Assembly (NCBI RefSeq): GCF_004359215.1
Contig: NC_090618.1
Coordinates: 1,409,633-1,429,651, forward strand
Length of the DNA: 20,019 nt
Direction of reading: 5' to 3'
DNA from: Bremia lactucae
Taxonomy: Eukaryota; Oomycota; Peronosporomycetes; Peronosporales; Peronosporaceae
Part shown: positions 7,947-16,593 of the stretch, in pieces
Layout: each line of letters opens with the position of its first letter
How positions within the stretch are numbered: the stretch's first letter is position 1
Position numbers and translations under genes: made by a program
The notes under the pieces: generated by a model
The model's database searches: none
Seen by the model: only the letters and a program-made list of their open reading frames with translations
What the model was told of the DNA's origin: nothing

Positions 7947-10682
7947 ATGACGTCTCCACGTGCGTCATCATCGCTCTCTACGTTCCACGACCAGCAGGAG
8001 GCACTGCGTAAGATTCTCATGCGTCGTTCGTTGCGCGTGTGGGCGTCCAAGTCGCGCCAGGAGCGACAAAGTCTCGCAGAGGATCTCCTGCACCTCTTTT
8101 CAAGCGCAAATTCGTCGTTTCCGACGCTCAGCTGTACCGAAATTGCCCAGCGACCCGTAACGCGTCGTCCAGGCGTCGAGGAAGTCAAGAATTGTGTTCT
8201 CACGAGTGTCTACCCGTGTCTCCCGCCACAGTGCGATGCGCTCCGTGGCGAGATTTGGCAGGTTCTTTTAAACGTCTACAAGCGCAACCAACACGGCTCA
8301 GCAGCCCAAGAATTCGACCGAATGTTGCAACGACTTGGAAAGCTTCCACGCGACCCGCTTCTTATTGACGAATGTGGCGACGTAGCTGCGATTCTCGAGC
8401 CCACGGATCGCAAAACCCGCGACCGTCTGCAGCAGGAAATTGAGGTGCTATTAATGTGGTTCTTGACAACCAAGAGTGTCGCGTACATGTCAGGCATGGC
8501 ACGTGTCGTTGCGCCCTTCTTCTTGCTCAAGATGCCCCTATCAACGATCTACGACTGTTATTATCAATACTGTGCCCACTTTATGCCGCACTTTGTTGTC
8601 GCTGACACGATTTTTTCCGACTCGAATGGAGTCATTGGAAATCCTAGCACAAATAGTACGACTCGCGGCAGTAATACGAGTCTCGACGATGTTTTCTCCA
8701 GTCAAACAAAGAGCAAAGTCGAACGATCAAGCTCGACCGAATCAGCGTCCTCGTTCCTAGAGGAAGCCAAGGAACAAGCCGAGGAAGACGCAATACAACT
8801 CGTAAGTCGAGAACGGCAGCAATTAATCGAGCAATTGCTGAGTTACCATGCTCCACGGTTAGCACATTGTTTAAATCAATGGTGTGGCAACGAATGGAGC
8901 GTGGCGGGTAAATTATTTGCCAAGGATTTTTTAATGGGTCATTTGTATCAAGTCGTGCCCCCCGCAGCCTTTGTGTACGTCATGGACCAATATTTGCTCA
9001 CTGGCGACTCGCTCGTGGGACTATTTATTGTAATTGCAGCACTGATTCGTCGAGAAGACGTGCTCGTTGCGTGTGTATCGACGGAAGACGTGCAAGATGA
9101 AATTCGTGCAACTTTTGACGTTGCAGCATTTGCAGACTCGGAGACTGTGCGGTTTCTATGTCTTTTAGCAGCGCGATTACGGAGTCAAACGCCCAAGACG
9201 TACAAGTGTTTGCAACGCGAAGGCACGGGTGCGATTCGATGTTCGTCGCGTCAAGCGATTGAAATCGCGTTTGGATCCGGAGCTCGTGTCGTGACAAAGA
9301 AAACATGGACTCGTCCCAGTAGTGGAAGCATTGGAAGTGCATCGTCCAGTGTGGTTGCTGCTCCTTTTAGTACGGATCGAAAATCCACAGCGGAAGCGGC
9401 AGTGGATATGTCGCAATGGGTCATGAAAGAGTCGCGTTCAATTGCCGGAAAAATCTTTTGGTATCACACGCAGACGGGAAAAACCCAATGGGAACATCCC
9501 GCCGACAAGCACGATCCACCATTGGCGTACTTTGCGTTGCCAGTAAGTGTTGAGGAAGTGGGGGCTCAATTAATGGGAAGTGGAGAGTTTTCGAGTGGTC
9601 TTACAAGCAATCTTCGGTACTTTGTCGTGGATTGTCGCGGATTGCGAAGCTCGGAAGAGTTAAAAAGTGGTCGTATTCCAGTTGCATATACGCTCGATCC
9701 GTCGGTGTTTGATTCTCCTGAATTAATTGCAAAGAGTCTAGCCGCGTTTAACCCAATGAAATCCCAAGTACATCTTGTGCTTGTAGGCCATGGCGTTGGC
9801 ATTCCACCGGAACTCGTGACATCAGAAGATGCCAAGACAAGTATTCGAGATGCCGTGCGTTTGGATACGGATTGTCTTAATCAAGCTGCTTTGTTTTTTC
9901 AGAAGCGAGGGTTTCGATTCGTGAGTACTTTGGATGGCGGGTATGCTTCGTGGCATGCGTTTATGCGTGATCGTGTGGGTTCATCACCTCAAGAGCTCTT
10001 GAATCACGTGGCTGCCGAGTGTGTCTACTGTCGGTACGATGCATTTGTGCGCACAGGTGTCGATCCTTCTAAAAAGAACATCAAACCGAAATTTCGTCGA
10101 AAAAAAACCATGCCGACCACCACGTCAATGCCTGTGAATGGAGGTCAAGGGGATGGAAGTATTGTGTCAACAAGCAATGCCAATGCATCTACAAGTCAAA
10201 ATAGTAGTGGAAGTTCTCGTGCTCCTAGACGGCAGTTGTCATTGTCTCGAAACTCGTTATCATCGATGAGGAACAAATTATCGGAAGTATCGATGCCAAA
10301 GAAATGGACTTGGAAGCGACGGTCGTTAAGAGATACTCGGACAATTAATCAGAACCACAGCGGCTCGTCGTCCGAGACGGCGACGGTAGATGATGGGGGC
10401 AGTGAACACGACTCTTTTACGGACGAGCAAGAGGAAAAGAGCGAAGAAATTACACACGAAATGCTTCGTGCGGCACTCGAGGACGCGGAAGATGCCATGA
10501 CGAGTGTAGAAGGAACGAATGAGAATCAGTTCGTGGGCGTGTTTACGATAGACTATAGCGAAGACGAGGATGAGGATAGTAAGCTTCATGAGACGCAAGG
10601 AAGAGAAAAGGAGGAATGTCCGAGTGCTTTTTCAATGAAAGCTGTCGTTGGTGCTGAAACGGAGTCGAAATCGTCGGAATGA
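7947..10682 (+). CDS. TBC1D23-like Golgi tethering adaptor (TBC, WW, rhodanese-like domains)
   Basis: A 911-residue intronless protein. An in-frame stop lies at 7920, so 7947 is the first usable ATG. Residues about 95-375 form a TBC fold, starting with R100 and W104 in LRGEIWQVLLNV. The arginine-finger motif is absent and the Y-x-Q-G-M glutamine-finger site reads YMSGM (180-184), so Rab-GAP activity is unlikely. A Ser-rich insert (about 226-275) interrupts the TBC fold. A WW domain follows (W491, FWYH 504-507, W515, P518), then a rhodanese-like domain (about 555-676) whose active-site loop reads VGHGVG (613-618) with no cysteine. The tail is Ser-rich, basic (about 713-721) then acidic. Known TBC1D23 has an inactive TBC plus inactive rhodanese domain and bridges endosomal vesicles to trans-Golgi golgins; the order and inactive sites here fit. 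The WW domain is not part of animal TBC1D23. No clear C-terminal PH-like domain is seen. Confidence 0.87.
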   Translation: MTSPRASSSLSTFHDQQEALRKILMRRSLRVWASKSRQERQSLAEDLLHLFSSANSSFPTLSCTEIAQRPVTRRPGVEEVKNCVLTSVYPCLPPQCDALRGEIWQVLLNVYKRNQHGSAAQEFDRMLQRLGKLPRDPLLIDECGDVAAILEPTDRKTRDRLQQEIEVLLMWFLTTKSVAYMSGMARVVAPFFLLKMPLSTIYDCYYQYCAHFMPHFVVADTIFSDSNGVIGNPSTNSTTRGSNTSLDDVFSSQTKSKVERSSSTESASSFLEEAKEQAEEDAIQLVSRERQQLIEQLLSYHAPRLAHCLNQWCGNEWSVAGKLFAKDFLMGHLYQVVPPAAFVYVMDQYLLTGDSLVGLFIVIAALIRREDVLVACVSTEDVQDEIRATFDVAAFADSETVRFLCLLAARLRSQTPKTYKCLQREGTGAIRCSSRQAIEIAFGSGARVVTKKTWTRPSSGSIGSASSSVVAAPFSTDRKSTAEAAVDMSQWVMKESRSIAGKIFWYHTQTGKTQWEHPADKHDPPLAYFALPVSVEEVGAQLMGSGEFSSGLTSNLRYFVVDCRGLRSSEELKSGRIPVAYTLDPSVFDSPELIAKSLAAFNPMKSQVHLVLVGHGVGIPPELVTSEDAKTSIRDAVRLDTDCLNQAALFFQKRGFRFVSTLDGGYASWHAFMRDRVGSSPQELLNHVAAECVYCRYDAFVRTGVDPSKKNIKPKFRRKKTMPTTTSMPVNGGQGDGSIVSTSNANASTSQNSSGSSRAPRRQLSLSRNSLSSMRNKLSEVSMPKKWTWKRRSLRDTRTINQNHSGSSSETATVDDGGSEHDSFTDEQEEKSEEITHEMLRAALEDAEDAMTSVEGTNENQFVGVFTIDYSEDEDEDSKLHETQGREKEECPSAFSMKAVVGAETESKSSE

Positions 10683-11116
10683 AGATGTTGTCGGTGATCG
10701 TGTATCAAAAGTAGCCGCTTTGGGTGTATCATGAATGTACTAGAGACTTTATTAGCTAGCAAGACAAACTTCTTGCCAACTCTTTGCTATGTGTGGAAAG
10801 CACGGCTGCGTGTAGAATCAAATAAAGCTATCAATTCATGTCACCCAGATCGTTAAGCCACGGAATTAATCGCGTTGTAATAAAGATACAAGCGATTGAG
10901 CGATGACGTAGCTGTTAAAAATAAAAGTCGTTGCAAAAAAAGATGCGAGGTTAAAGTTGGAAGTAAATTTAGCGGGTAAAGTAAACTGGAAACTAAAAAT
11001 ACGATTTTTATATTTCCAAATGGAACCTTTTTAATGGGTACTTTCTGGTTGTAAGTGGACGTGTTTAAAATATGCGACACGCGACGGAGAGGTTTCTTAT
11101 GCTTCATTCATTAGTT
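10683..11116 (+). other. 3' flank of the TBC gene
   Basis: AT-rich sequence following the TGA. An AATAAA hexamer at 10821-10826 is a plausible polyadenylation signal about 140 bp past the stop. No gene or repeat is supported in the rest. Confidence 0.4.
10821..10826 (+). promoter_or_regulatory. Candidate polyadenylation signal of the TBC gene
   Basis: Canonical AATAAA hexamer in the AT-rich 3' flank, the first one seen after the stop codon. Oomycete poly(A) signals are often degenerate, so use of this site is only plausible. Confidence 0.3.
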
Positions 11117-11514
11117 TCATCTTTTAAGTGATTTGTAGTCGATAGAATTCCAATGGATCAAATCAGCGACGCCGTCTAATGTTAATTTCTCAAAACGCCA
11201 CCTTTGGATCATTCCGTCCAAGATGGGGCTGTTTACAGGCTTTTGCCACCTCAACCGTATTTGCCACTCTTCTGGTAGAATATTTTTTCATCAAATGTCT
11301 TGCGATCGCTTCATTAGTAGCATTTTCGTTTGGCGAACTTCTTATATATTGATATTTTTTTAGTTTCAAACAGACGCTTTAATTTCGTCAACGAGATGGC
11401 ATTATCAAGATCGATCAATTCGCTTTGCATCCAATGCCAACCTCTGACAAAAGAATAGCTCCGCTTGAGAGAATTCATGATTTCCTCCGCAATGTCCACA
11501 GTAATTGGTTTGAA
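11117..11514 (-). pseudogene. Possible broken minus-strand gene, family unknown
   Basis: Two adjoining minus-strand frames look coding. The first, from about 11514 to a double stop near 11312, contains VDIAEEIMNSLKRSY and QSELIDLDNAISLTKLKRLF. The second is open from 11287 to the TGA at complement 11117-11119 and contains ILPEEWQIRLRWQKP and EKLTLDGVADLIHW. Together they would give about 120 residues with one frameshift. No start codon is convincing and I do not recognise the family. The gene would converge on the TBC gene. Chance open frames in AT-rich DNA remain a real alternative. Confidence 0.25.
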
Positions 11515-11613
11515 TTTTTAAACAAAGGTACAGGCGGAAAGGGCTTGTAGCTTTCTCAATCCACCGTTCGCATCGGTGTTAAACGCTATCTCGGACTCGT
11601 CTCGTTTCACACC

Positions 11614-11754
11614 TGTAACGGGGCACAACGACTTGTACTGCTTCAGTACAAGTCCACTTCGCACTGCTTCAGTTGCGAGTGGTGCCTAACGTTATTTCAC
11701 GTACACTAGTACGTGCAGAGAAAGACTTCTCTTTAAGGTTACAAGCTTAAAGAG
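11614..11754 (+). repeat. TGTAACGGGG module, copy A (LTR 5'-end-like)
   Basis: The module starts TGTAACGGGGCAC and carries two copies of a 26-bp unit (11637-11662 and 11663-11686). It then has a CACGTAC/GTACGTG inverted repeat (11699-11716) and ends with stem-loop CTCTTTAAG/CTTAAAGAG (11729-11737 with 11746-11754). A perfect 11-bp-arm hairpin with loop CTT lies at 11630-11654. The TG start and position ahead of a plus-strand gag suggest the beginning of an LTR. The right LTR boundary is not determined. Confidence 0.7.
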
Positions 11755-12299
11755 GGTAAAATGAATATTCCGTTACAACTCCCGCCTGAGCAGCATCTGC
11801 CGCGAGAAGTAAAGCTGCAAAACGAGCGTGGAAAAGCGGCGAGCCATTAATCTCTTTTTGTGATTATTATGGTCAATTTCTTCACTCGATGAAAGACGGC
11901 CAGACTGTGTCTCACGGCCTTTAGGCATGAGTGATTGGCAAATTTGTTGAAAAGTTGGTACGCAATAATAATGTCGTTGGCAAAGTAGGTAAAGATATAT
12001 AAACGCCGGCTATACCGGGTTTATCTAACAACATCTTCTCGCGCTATTCGCAAGAAACGTCGTTCTGAATCAGTACTAGCCACCCTACACTGATAATAGC
12101 GAAGACAAGAATATTATGTCTAGCAAATATCAACAATATAAGAAGATAATATTATCAATCTGTGATAAATAGAAATAAATATGTAACGAACTACCCCGTT
12201 TACCACTTGGTGTCCTTTAGTAGACATTGCGGAAAACGCGATGCGTTTCACCTGGTAGCACCTCGTAATCGATCAACGGCCACGTACCTACCATCCAAC
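11755..12299 (+). other. Putative rest of LTR and leader of Gypsy-2, with TATA box
   Basis: No gene. TATATAAA at 11996-12003 is a likely core promoter element if the preceding module is the start of an LTR. A segment at about 12074-12097 resembles part of module copy B (both have CAGTACTAG followed by CTACACTGAT). TGGTAGCACCTCG near 12252 begins like a tRNA primer-binding site but is not a convincing match. Confidence 0.35.
11996..12003 (+). promoter_or_regulatory. TATA box of putative Gypsy-2 LTR
   Basis: TATATAAA lies about 300 bp before the first gag-like ATG (12300) and about 380 bp after the module start, a plausible U3/R position. Confidence 0.35.
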
Positions 12300-12603
12300 A
12301 TGGACTTACTGGATAAACAAGGAGCGGCTTACGCCTTGCGTGAAGGCTTACACGCTACGCCTGAGAGGTTCACACATTTGACTGATCTCAAATGTATATC
12401 AATCAAATTATTGAGTCGGACCGTAGGCGGGTCAGCCGTTAACGCAATGTTGTCCGCTTAACTAACAAACGTTTAACACGTGGGCATTAACCAAGTCATA
12501 CAACATGAACTTAACATGGTCAGGGCTCTCAACATGTATGCTGCTGATAGAAGAAGGTGTACAATAGCCGAAGTTGTTTGGACGCAGCACTTACGTGTTG
12601 CTA

Positions 12604-12623
12604 GCCGGCGCATACGCGCCGGC
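12604..12623. repeat. GC-rich hairpin, 8-bp arms, 4-nt loop
   Basis: GCCGGCGC (12604-12611) and GCGCCGGC (12616-12623) pair perfectly around ATAC, inside the gag remnant of Gypsy-2. Confidence 0.85.
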
Positions 12624-12859
12624 CCGAAAGTTGGGAATTGATATCTCCAATTTTAAGACGGTCGTCAATGAGTTATTGCTGCGATGGCTCGTCGAACTAG
12701 ACGAAGCCATACAAGCTTGTCGCATTAAAACGATGCGACTGCAGTTAAATTTGGCAAGTGTACCTAAGACATTACGTGCCAAAGCCTGGTCCTTAGGGCT
12801 CAAGCTTCATGACCCGTTGACCTCCTTCGTTTGAGTCGTATCAGTCTTCAAGAGTAGTC

Positions 12860-12885
12860 GCGGCTCAGACAAACGTCAGAGCCGC
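12860..12885. repeat. Hairpin, 11-bp arms with one mismatch
   Basis: Arms 12860-12870 and 12875-12885 pair at 10 of 11 positions around AAAC, in the gag remnant of Gypsy-2. Confidence 0.8.
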
Positions 12886-13519
12886 CATGTGCCGAATTTG
12901 GAGCTCGAGCAGAGATTTTGGATTTGAATTAAGCAAAGTTTAACCTTCACGCTTTTACCCAGCCCATCCAATACTTAGTCATTTGTATCGTGACTTAATT
13001 AATTTATAATGAGGGACAGGTTACATAGGGTCTTTAGGATAGTCTCTAGACTCACCTGTTCCGTCTCGAATAAAAGACGCTATACGAAGCTGCCTCTATA
13101 GTGGAACAGGATGACTTTACCTTGAAACAAGCCTTTGCTGCTTATCGTTCACCGAGACGACGAGAAGCTGGTGGTTCCCCACCAAACCAATGGACCTGGC
13201 TTGTGTAGGTAAATAAGTAACCTCGCTTGTCTAGTTACAAACGCGTGCAAAAATGCAGGGCGCTGCCGACAGACATGGCACTACGTCTATGAATGTGGTG
13301 CCTTGCCCCGCTCAGTGCCAAGAAACACAGTGATCGAATTATTGCTAAGAATAGCTGCAGGACGCGAGTCCGACGCTGTTACGGTATCGCAAGAGCGAGG
13401 CGAACCGTAAGAAAATGGTCGTGATCATTACGGAAACAGCGCCCTACTTACCCAGAGACATCAAAAGAACTTGCAGGTATCTTAGCGAAAGATGCTCCGA
13501 ACACACGTATATTGTGTGT

Positions 13520-14040
13520 TTATGCTCCTGGTGACGAGGATCCCCCATCGCCATGATAGACAAAGTGGCATAGCATTTGTCAAATCGAGCCTTTGTGGAC
13601 TGTGGGCGTCGTAAAATTGAGATCTACGTCAATGGTAGAAGATCGAAGGCTTAAGCTCGTTACCGCGATTTACCCCTAACGAAGATGACATGCGCATTGC
13701 AACAGGCGCATCTGTCACAGCAAAGAAACGTGCAGCTGGCGCCAAACGCACGGTAGAAGTAAGAAGCACGATGATGATGGCATCGTGCTAGATTTAGATG
13801 ACAAATTTAATGTCACCAAGGATTATCATGGGTTAATAAGTACGAGCCTCGCAACAATTGGCAGCATGAAGTCGTGAAGATGCCTGTTTCTTGTCTCTCA
13901 GGTTTCTAGCTGATGAATGTCTTGAGCGTTCACAAGCGTGTGGGTAATTTACGAGTAAGGGCGACGGCGTCATCTGTGGAACGTTTGTCAGTACCACTGC
14001 ACAAGACGGCTGTGTCCAAGCACGGAAAACGTACAAAGTC
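13520..14040 (+). pseudogene. Gypsy-2 aspartic protease remnant
   Basis: The catalytic-type motif VDCG is present at 13595-13606. It is followed at about 13684 by DMRIATGASVTAKKR and, after a frameshift, by GIVLDLDDKFNV (about 13780-13815). A further frame carries MNVLERSQACG (about 13914-13946), then a cysteine-containing segment with CGTFVSTTAQDG. This is the pepsin-like protease and its C-terminal extension as found in this Gypsy family. Frameshifts within and between the blocks make it inactive. The catalytic aspartate is kept here, while Gypsy-1 has lost it. Confidence 0.75.
13765..13789. repeat. Hairpin, 9-bp arms, 7-nt loop
   Basis: AGCACGATG (13765-13773) and CATCGTGCT (13781-13789) pair perfectly. 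They lie in the protease region of Gypsy-2. Confidence 0.85.
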
Positions 14041-14133
14041 TACAACTCGATAAGTCGTGTGGACCGGGACAAGAATGCTCGCCTATTTAGCTGCAAAAGT
14101 ATGAAATGCCTGTCTATATGGGACAATCCAGAT

Positions 14134-14162
14134 TCTAAATCGACTGGAGAGTCGATTGTAGA
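14134..14162. repeat. Hairpin, 8-bp plus 4-bp stem
   Basis: AATCGACT (14138-14145) and AGTCGATT (14150-14157) pair perfectly around GGAG. TCTA/TAGA extends the stem after one bulged base. It lies between the protease and RT remnants. Confidence 0.85.
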
Positions 14163-14589
14163 AGATCTTGCTGTGGTGCGCAACTACAGCTCGAGGCACT
14201 ACCCAAACTAGTACGGGACAAGTATCCAGATTTTGAGAGAACAAGTCTCATAAATACTGAGGAAATAAGTCCCTGGAAACCGATGGAAATTATTTTCAAG
14301 CAATTATTGCGTACAAGCGCAATTTTTGGTAAAAACTCAATCGTCAACGCTAGCATCGAACGGTTCTTGCGTGGTCTGGGTGGTGGCGAAGTCAAGCAGA
14401 TATGCGTACTAGTCACCGGTGACGAGTTTGCGTTTGCAGTATTACTTATCTGAGAACAAACGGGATCTCAGCAGCTCATCGATGGTCAAAAGTATTTCAG
14501 ATGATACGCTTGGATTGATATGTTACGTCCGGGGGTCGTTAGAAGCAAATTCTTTTTACAATGATGTGATCAAATTCAGGATGTGTTCC

Positions 14590-14830
14590 TGATTCAATAT
14601 CATGCACTCGACACAAAATCGATCTGATACTAGGTTCGAAAAACCGCTTCATGAAGCAGTGGCCACTGGCTCGTGAGCAACTATAAGCAATAGGCAAGTC
14701 TTTGCCGATCAGCGGCGATGCTAACAGCCGAGTCGGCATGTTGACTTTTGAATATCAGCCTTTTCACTTTTTTTATCGTAAAGGTCGCTGGCAGAGTTTG
14801 CAGTATCCTTGTAAGCACGTGCCTATATGC
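14590..14830 (+). pseudogene. Gypsy-2 reverse transcriptase, N-terminal fragment
   Basis: HKIDLILGSKNRFMKQWPLAREQL begins here in pieces (about 14613-14683) and corresponds to the HEIDLEPGTKFCVARQW entry of Gypsy-1. An in-frame TAA follows, then GMLTFEYQPFHFFYRKGRW (about 14736-14793), the stretch before the first palm motifs. The homology ends near 14830 and no catalytic YFDD motif is present, so the element is cut off inside RT. Confidence 0.7.
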
Positions 14831-14893
14831 AAACAATTTGCGCTTAAGCATAAAAGCGATACTTTGAAAAACCGGACTTCTGTAACTAAGTAA

Positions 14894-15278
14894 GGACAAT
14901 ACTTCAACCACTGACCTAATTTGTATTTTTCTCGAGAGATCGATTCCCGTTTGTGATACTCAAGTTTGCAAAATTGCGAAGCAATTTGATGTAGCTCACG
15001 TAGCCGTTTTTTTGCGCGCGTCATGTAATGTCGTCCGGGCAAGAGTGCATAGTAAAAGCGACACTGTCGGTTGTAACTATCAATACATATTAAAATTACT
15101 CTGCTTTTGTTACGAGTGACCAATGTCAACGTACGAATTTGCTCGTGGTTTGCTCTTTTAAAGTAAATGTAAATGGATTTTGGCTGTAAATGCATACAGC
15201 GGCTGTAAAGCAATCTCTAGCTTCAGTCCGCTCGAACGCCGTCAAGTATGTACATGCATCCTTGTACAAACTTCTCAT
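14894..15278. other. Segment between Gypsy-2 RT fragment and module B
   Basis: No recognised gene. A long minus-strand open frame (15213 to 14773, TTG as its first codon) crosses this stretch, but its last 40 codons are antisense to the RT remnant. Its middle part (about 15130-14900) is rich in K and R and matches nothing I know. Confidence 0.35.
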
Positions 15279-15420
15279 TGTAACGGGGCACCCTTTGCTA
15301 GTACTGACAGCAGTACTAGTCAATCTACACTGATTCCAGTAAATATGGGAAGGCTCGGTTACTTCACGTACACTACGTGCAGAGGAATACTACAGGTATC
15401 TAAGTGGTCTTAGCTATTAA
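15279..15420 (+). repeat. TGTAACGGGG module, copy B (diverged)
   Basis: It starts TGTAACGGGGCACC, has a 9-bp-arm hairpin CTAGTACTG/CAGTACTAG (15298-15319) where copy A has its first hairpin, and keeps TTACTTCACGTACACTACGTGCAGAGG's halves at 15359-15385. It lacks the 26-bp units and the CTCTTTAA stem, and ends near a short CTAAG/CTTAG foldback. It could be the 3' LTR of Gypsy-2 or an unrelated older copy. Confidence 0.55.
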
Positions 15421-16593
15421 AAATAAATTTTATGGATTTAGAATAGGGAAAAAAATAATATTGTTTAAACTTATATTAAGTTCCTACGTAAGGATCTTCT
15501 ATCTACTACTGACTTTAATATATTAATAACAAACTATGTATGGCGCCCACTTGCTCACCGCATAATTGTGTCTTGTAACGATTAGCAGGTTTCACTTGAG
15601 CTTAAATCAACAAATCAATAGAATTAATGTCATACTGCGTCAATATTACCAAGTTTGATAATTGTACTATTGAGTCAAAATTAGTAAAGATAATAGTCAC
15701 CGGGAATAAGAATACGTAGTTAGTGAAAAGCAGTAGATCTTTACCAATCACATAGATGCTGGAATGTAAAGCTGAAAAATCGTGTCGCAAATCCACGATA
15801 AGCTCGGCAAACACGAATGTCAATATGAATACCAGGACTGAACCAAACAAAAGATGGCCTTCTGCTGTTGGAGTTTTAGCCGTGTCACTTAAGCGTGTGT
15901 ATTACTATTTTAAGTTACACGCTCACTTATGTCTTGACTATTATCAATTATGTTCATAACTCGCGTTGTTAGCAAATTAGATGCTTTCTGCTCTCGTATA
16001 GTCACATTTATTATTGTTTTACATTTACTAAAACCATATTTTTGGTTCGCTTTATGCAAACAATTTATACTTTCTAATATAAGCTGATCAAATCGAATAT
16101 ATTAGACTGAATTCTACGAGAATACTGAGTGAGCGACGAAAAGGAAGTTGTATTGATATCTCAGAAGATTTGATTTCATAACTTTGTGCTGCGGCTCATA
16201 AGGAGTCAATGAGTTTTCAATTCTCTTAATGACTCTATTTGTACCACAGCACGCCGATAATGAAATTGATTCTAATTTAGCGCTTTATGCACAATAAAAA
16301 ATGTACGGAGACATTTTCTAATGAACCAGATTGTGGCAATTTTTCTCGCCAATATGGCGACCACACTGTCGATGGAAATCCGCGTGCTTGCTTACTGCTG
16401 CAGGGTTTCCGGCTGTTTAAAAGTTCGCATTATGAGCGCTTTCGCCCAACTCGTGCATAAATGAAAGGGCTAATTTGTGTTGGATGCTAAAGTTATTTAA
16501 ATAATCTGGATGCCCTTGTTATTGCAATAAACAATATGGCAGTGCTGCACGATGGTCCGTTCAAACATCCTTGCAAGGCGTGGCCTCTGTTAT
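15421..16593. other. AT-rich region with no supported gene
   Basis: About 1.2 kb of AT-rich sequence. A hydrophobic minus-strand open frame (about 15910-15602, no ATG start) and a 48-codon plus-strand frame (16321) are present but match nothing. An imperfect foldback (GTGCTGCGG near 16187 with CCACAGCAC near 16245, plus inner GAGTCA/TGACTC) spans about 70 bp. No clear continuation of the gag fragment at 16594-17140 is seen here. Confidence 0.4.

Larger units (their letters stand above)
12300..13330 (+). pseudogene. Gypsy-2 gag remnant with degenerate zinc knuckle
   Basis: An ATG at 12300 opens a 53-codon frame (to 12461) with KQGAAYALREGLHATPERF, a plausible gag N-terminus. The gag core lies at about 12657-12834 with LLLRWLVELDEAIQACRIK and LRAKAWSLGLKLHDP, the same pattern as the gag core of Gypsy-1. 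After a poorly readable 300 bp, EQDDFTLKQAF (about 13105) matches the stretch before the basic linker seen in the other copies. The CCHC region (13246-13296) is recognisable by WHYVYEC and the PRSVPRNT tail, but its cysteine spacing is wrong and a glycine is replaced by tryptophan. Confidence 0.75.
12300..14893 (+). mobile_element. Truncated Ty3/Gypsy element on the plus strand (Gypsy-2)
   Basis: Gag (12300 to about 13330), aspartic protease (about 13520-14040) and the N-terminal part of RT (about 14600-14830) follow in the normal order. RNase H, integrase and chromodomain are missing. The body is full of stops and frameshifts. A TGTAACGGGG module lies before it (11614) and another after it (15279). 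An internally deleted element between two diverged LTRs would fit, but LTR identity is unproven. Confidence 0.8.

Noticed and set aside
7747..7950. 67-codon plus-strand ORF overlapping the TBC gene start
   Set aside because: It starts from a non-ATG codon, is in a different frame and has no motif. It could only matter as an upstream ORF if transcripts began before 7747.
10326..10598. 90-codon minus-strand ORF inside the TBC gene
   Set aside because: Antisense to the acidic, Glu/Asp-rich tail, which yields long hydrophobic reverse frames by codon composition.
7947..10682. Active Rab-GAP or active sulfurtransferase assignment
   Set aside because: The TBC arginine and glutamine fingers and the rhodanese cysteine are all absent, so only the scaffold-type TBC1D23-like role is supported.
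14646..14668. Two adjoining 12-bp palindromes (GCTTCATGAAGC and CAGTGGCCACTG)
   Set aside because: They fall on conserved RT codons (QWPL) and the second is explained by normal coding there, so they were not counted in the hairpin excess.
14773..15213. Minus-strand ORF of 146 codons, basic
   Set aside because: It begins with TTG, its last 40 codons are antisense to the Gypsy-2 RT remnant, and no motif is recognisable. A real fragment within 14900-15130 cannot be excluded.
15602..15910. Hydrophobic minus-strand open frame resembling a multi-pass membrane protein
   Set aside because: It has no ATG, lies in AT-rich DNA where hydrophobic chance frames are common, and shows no family motif.
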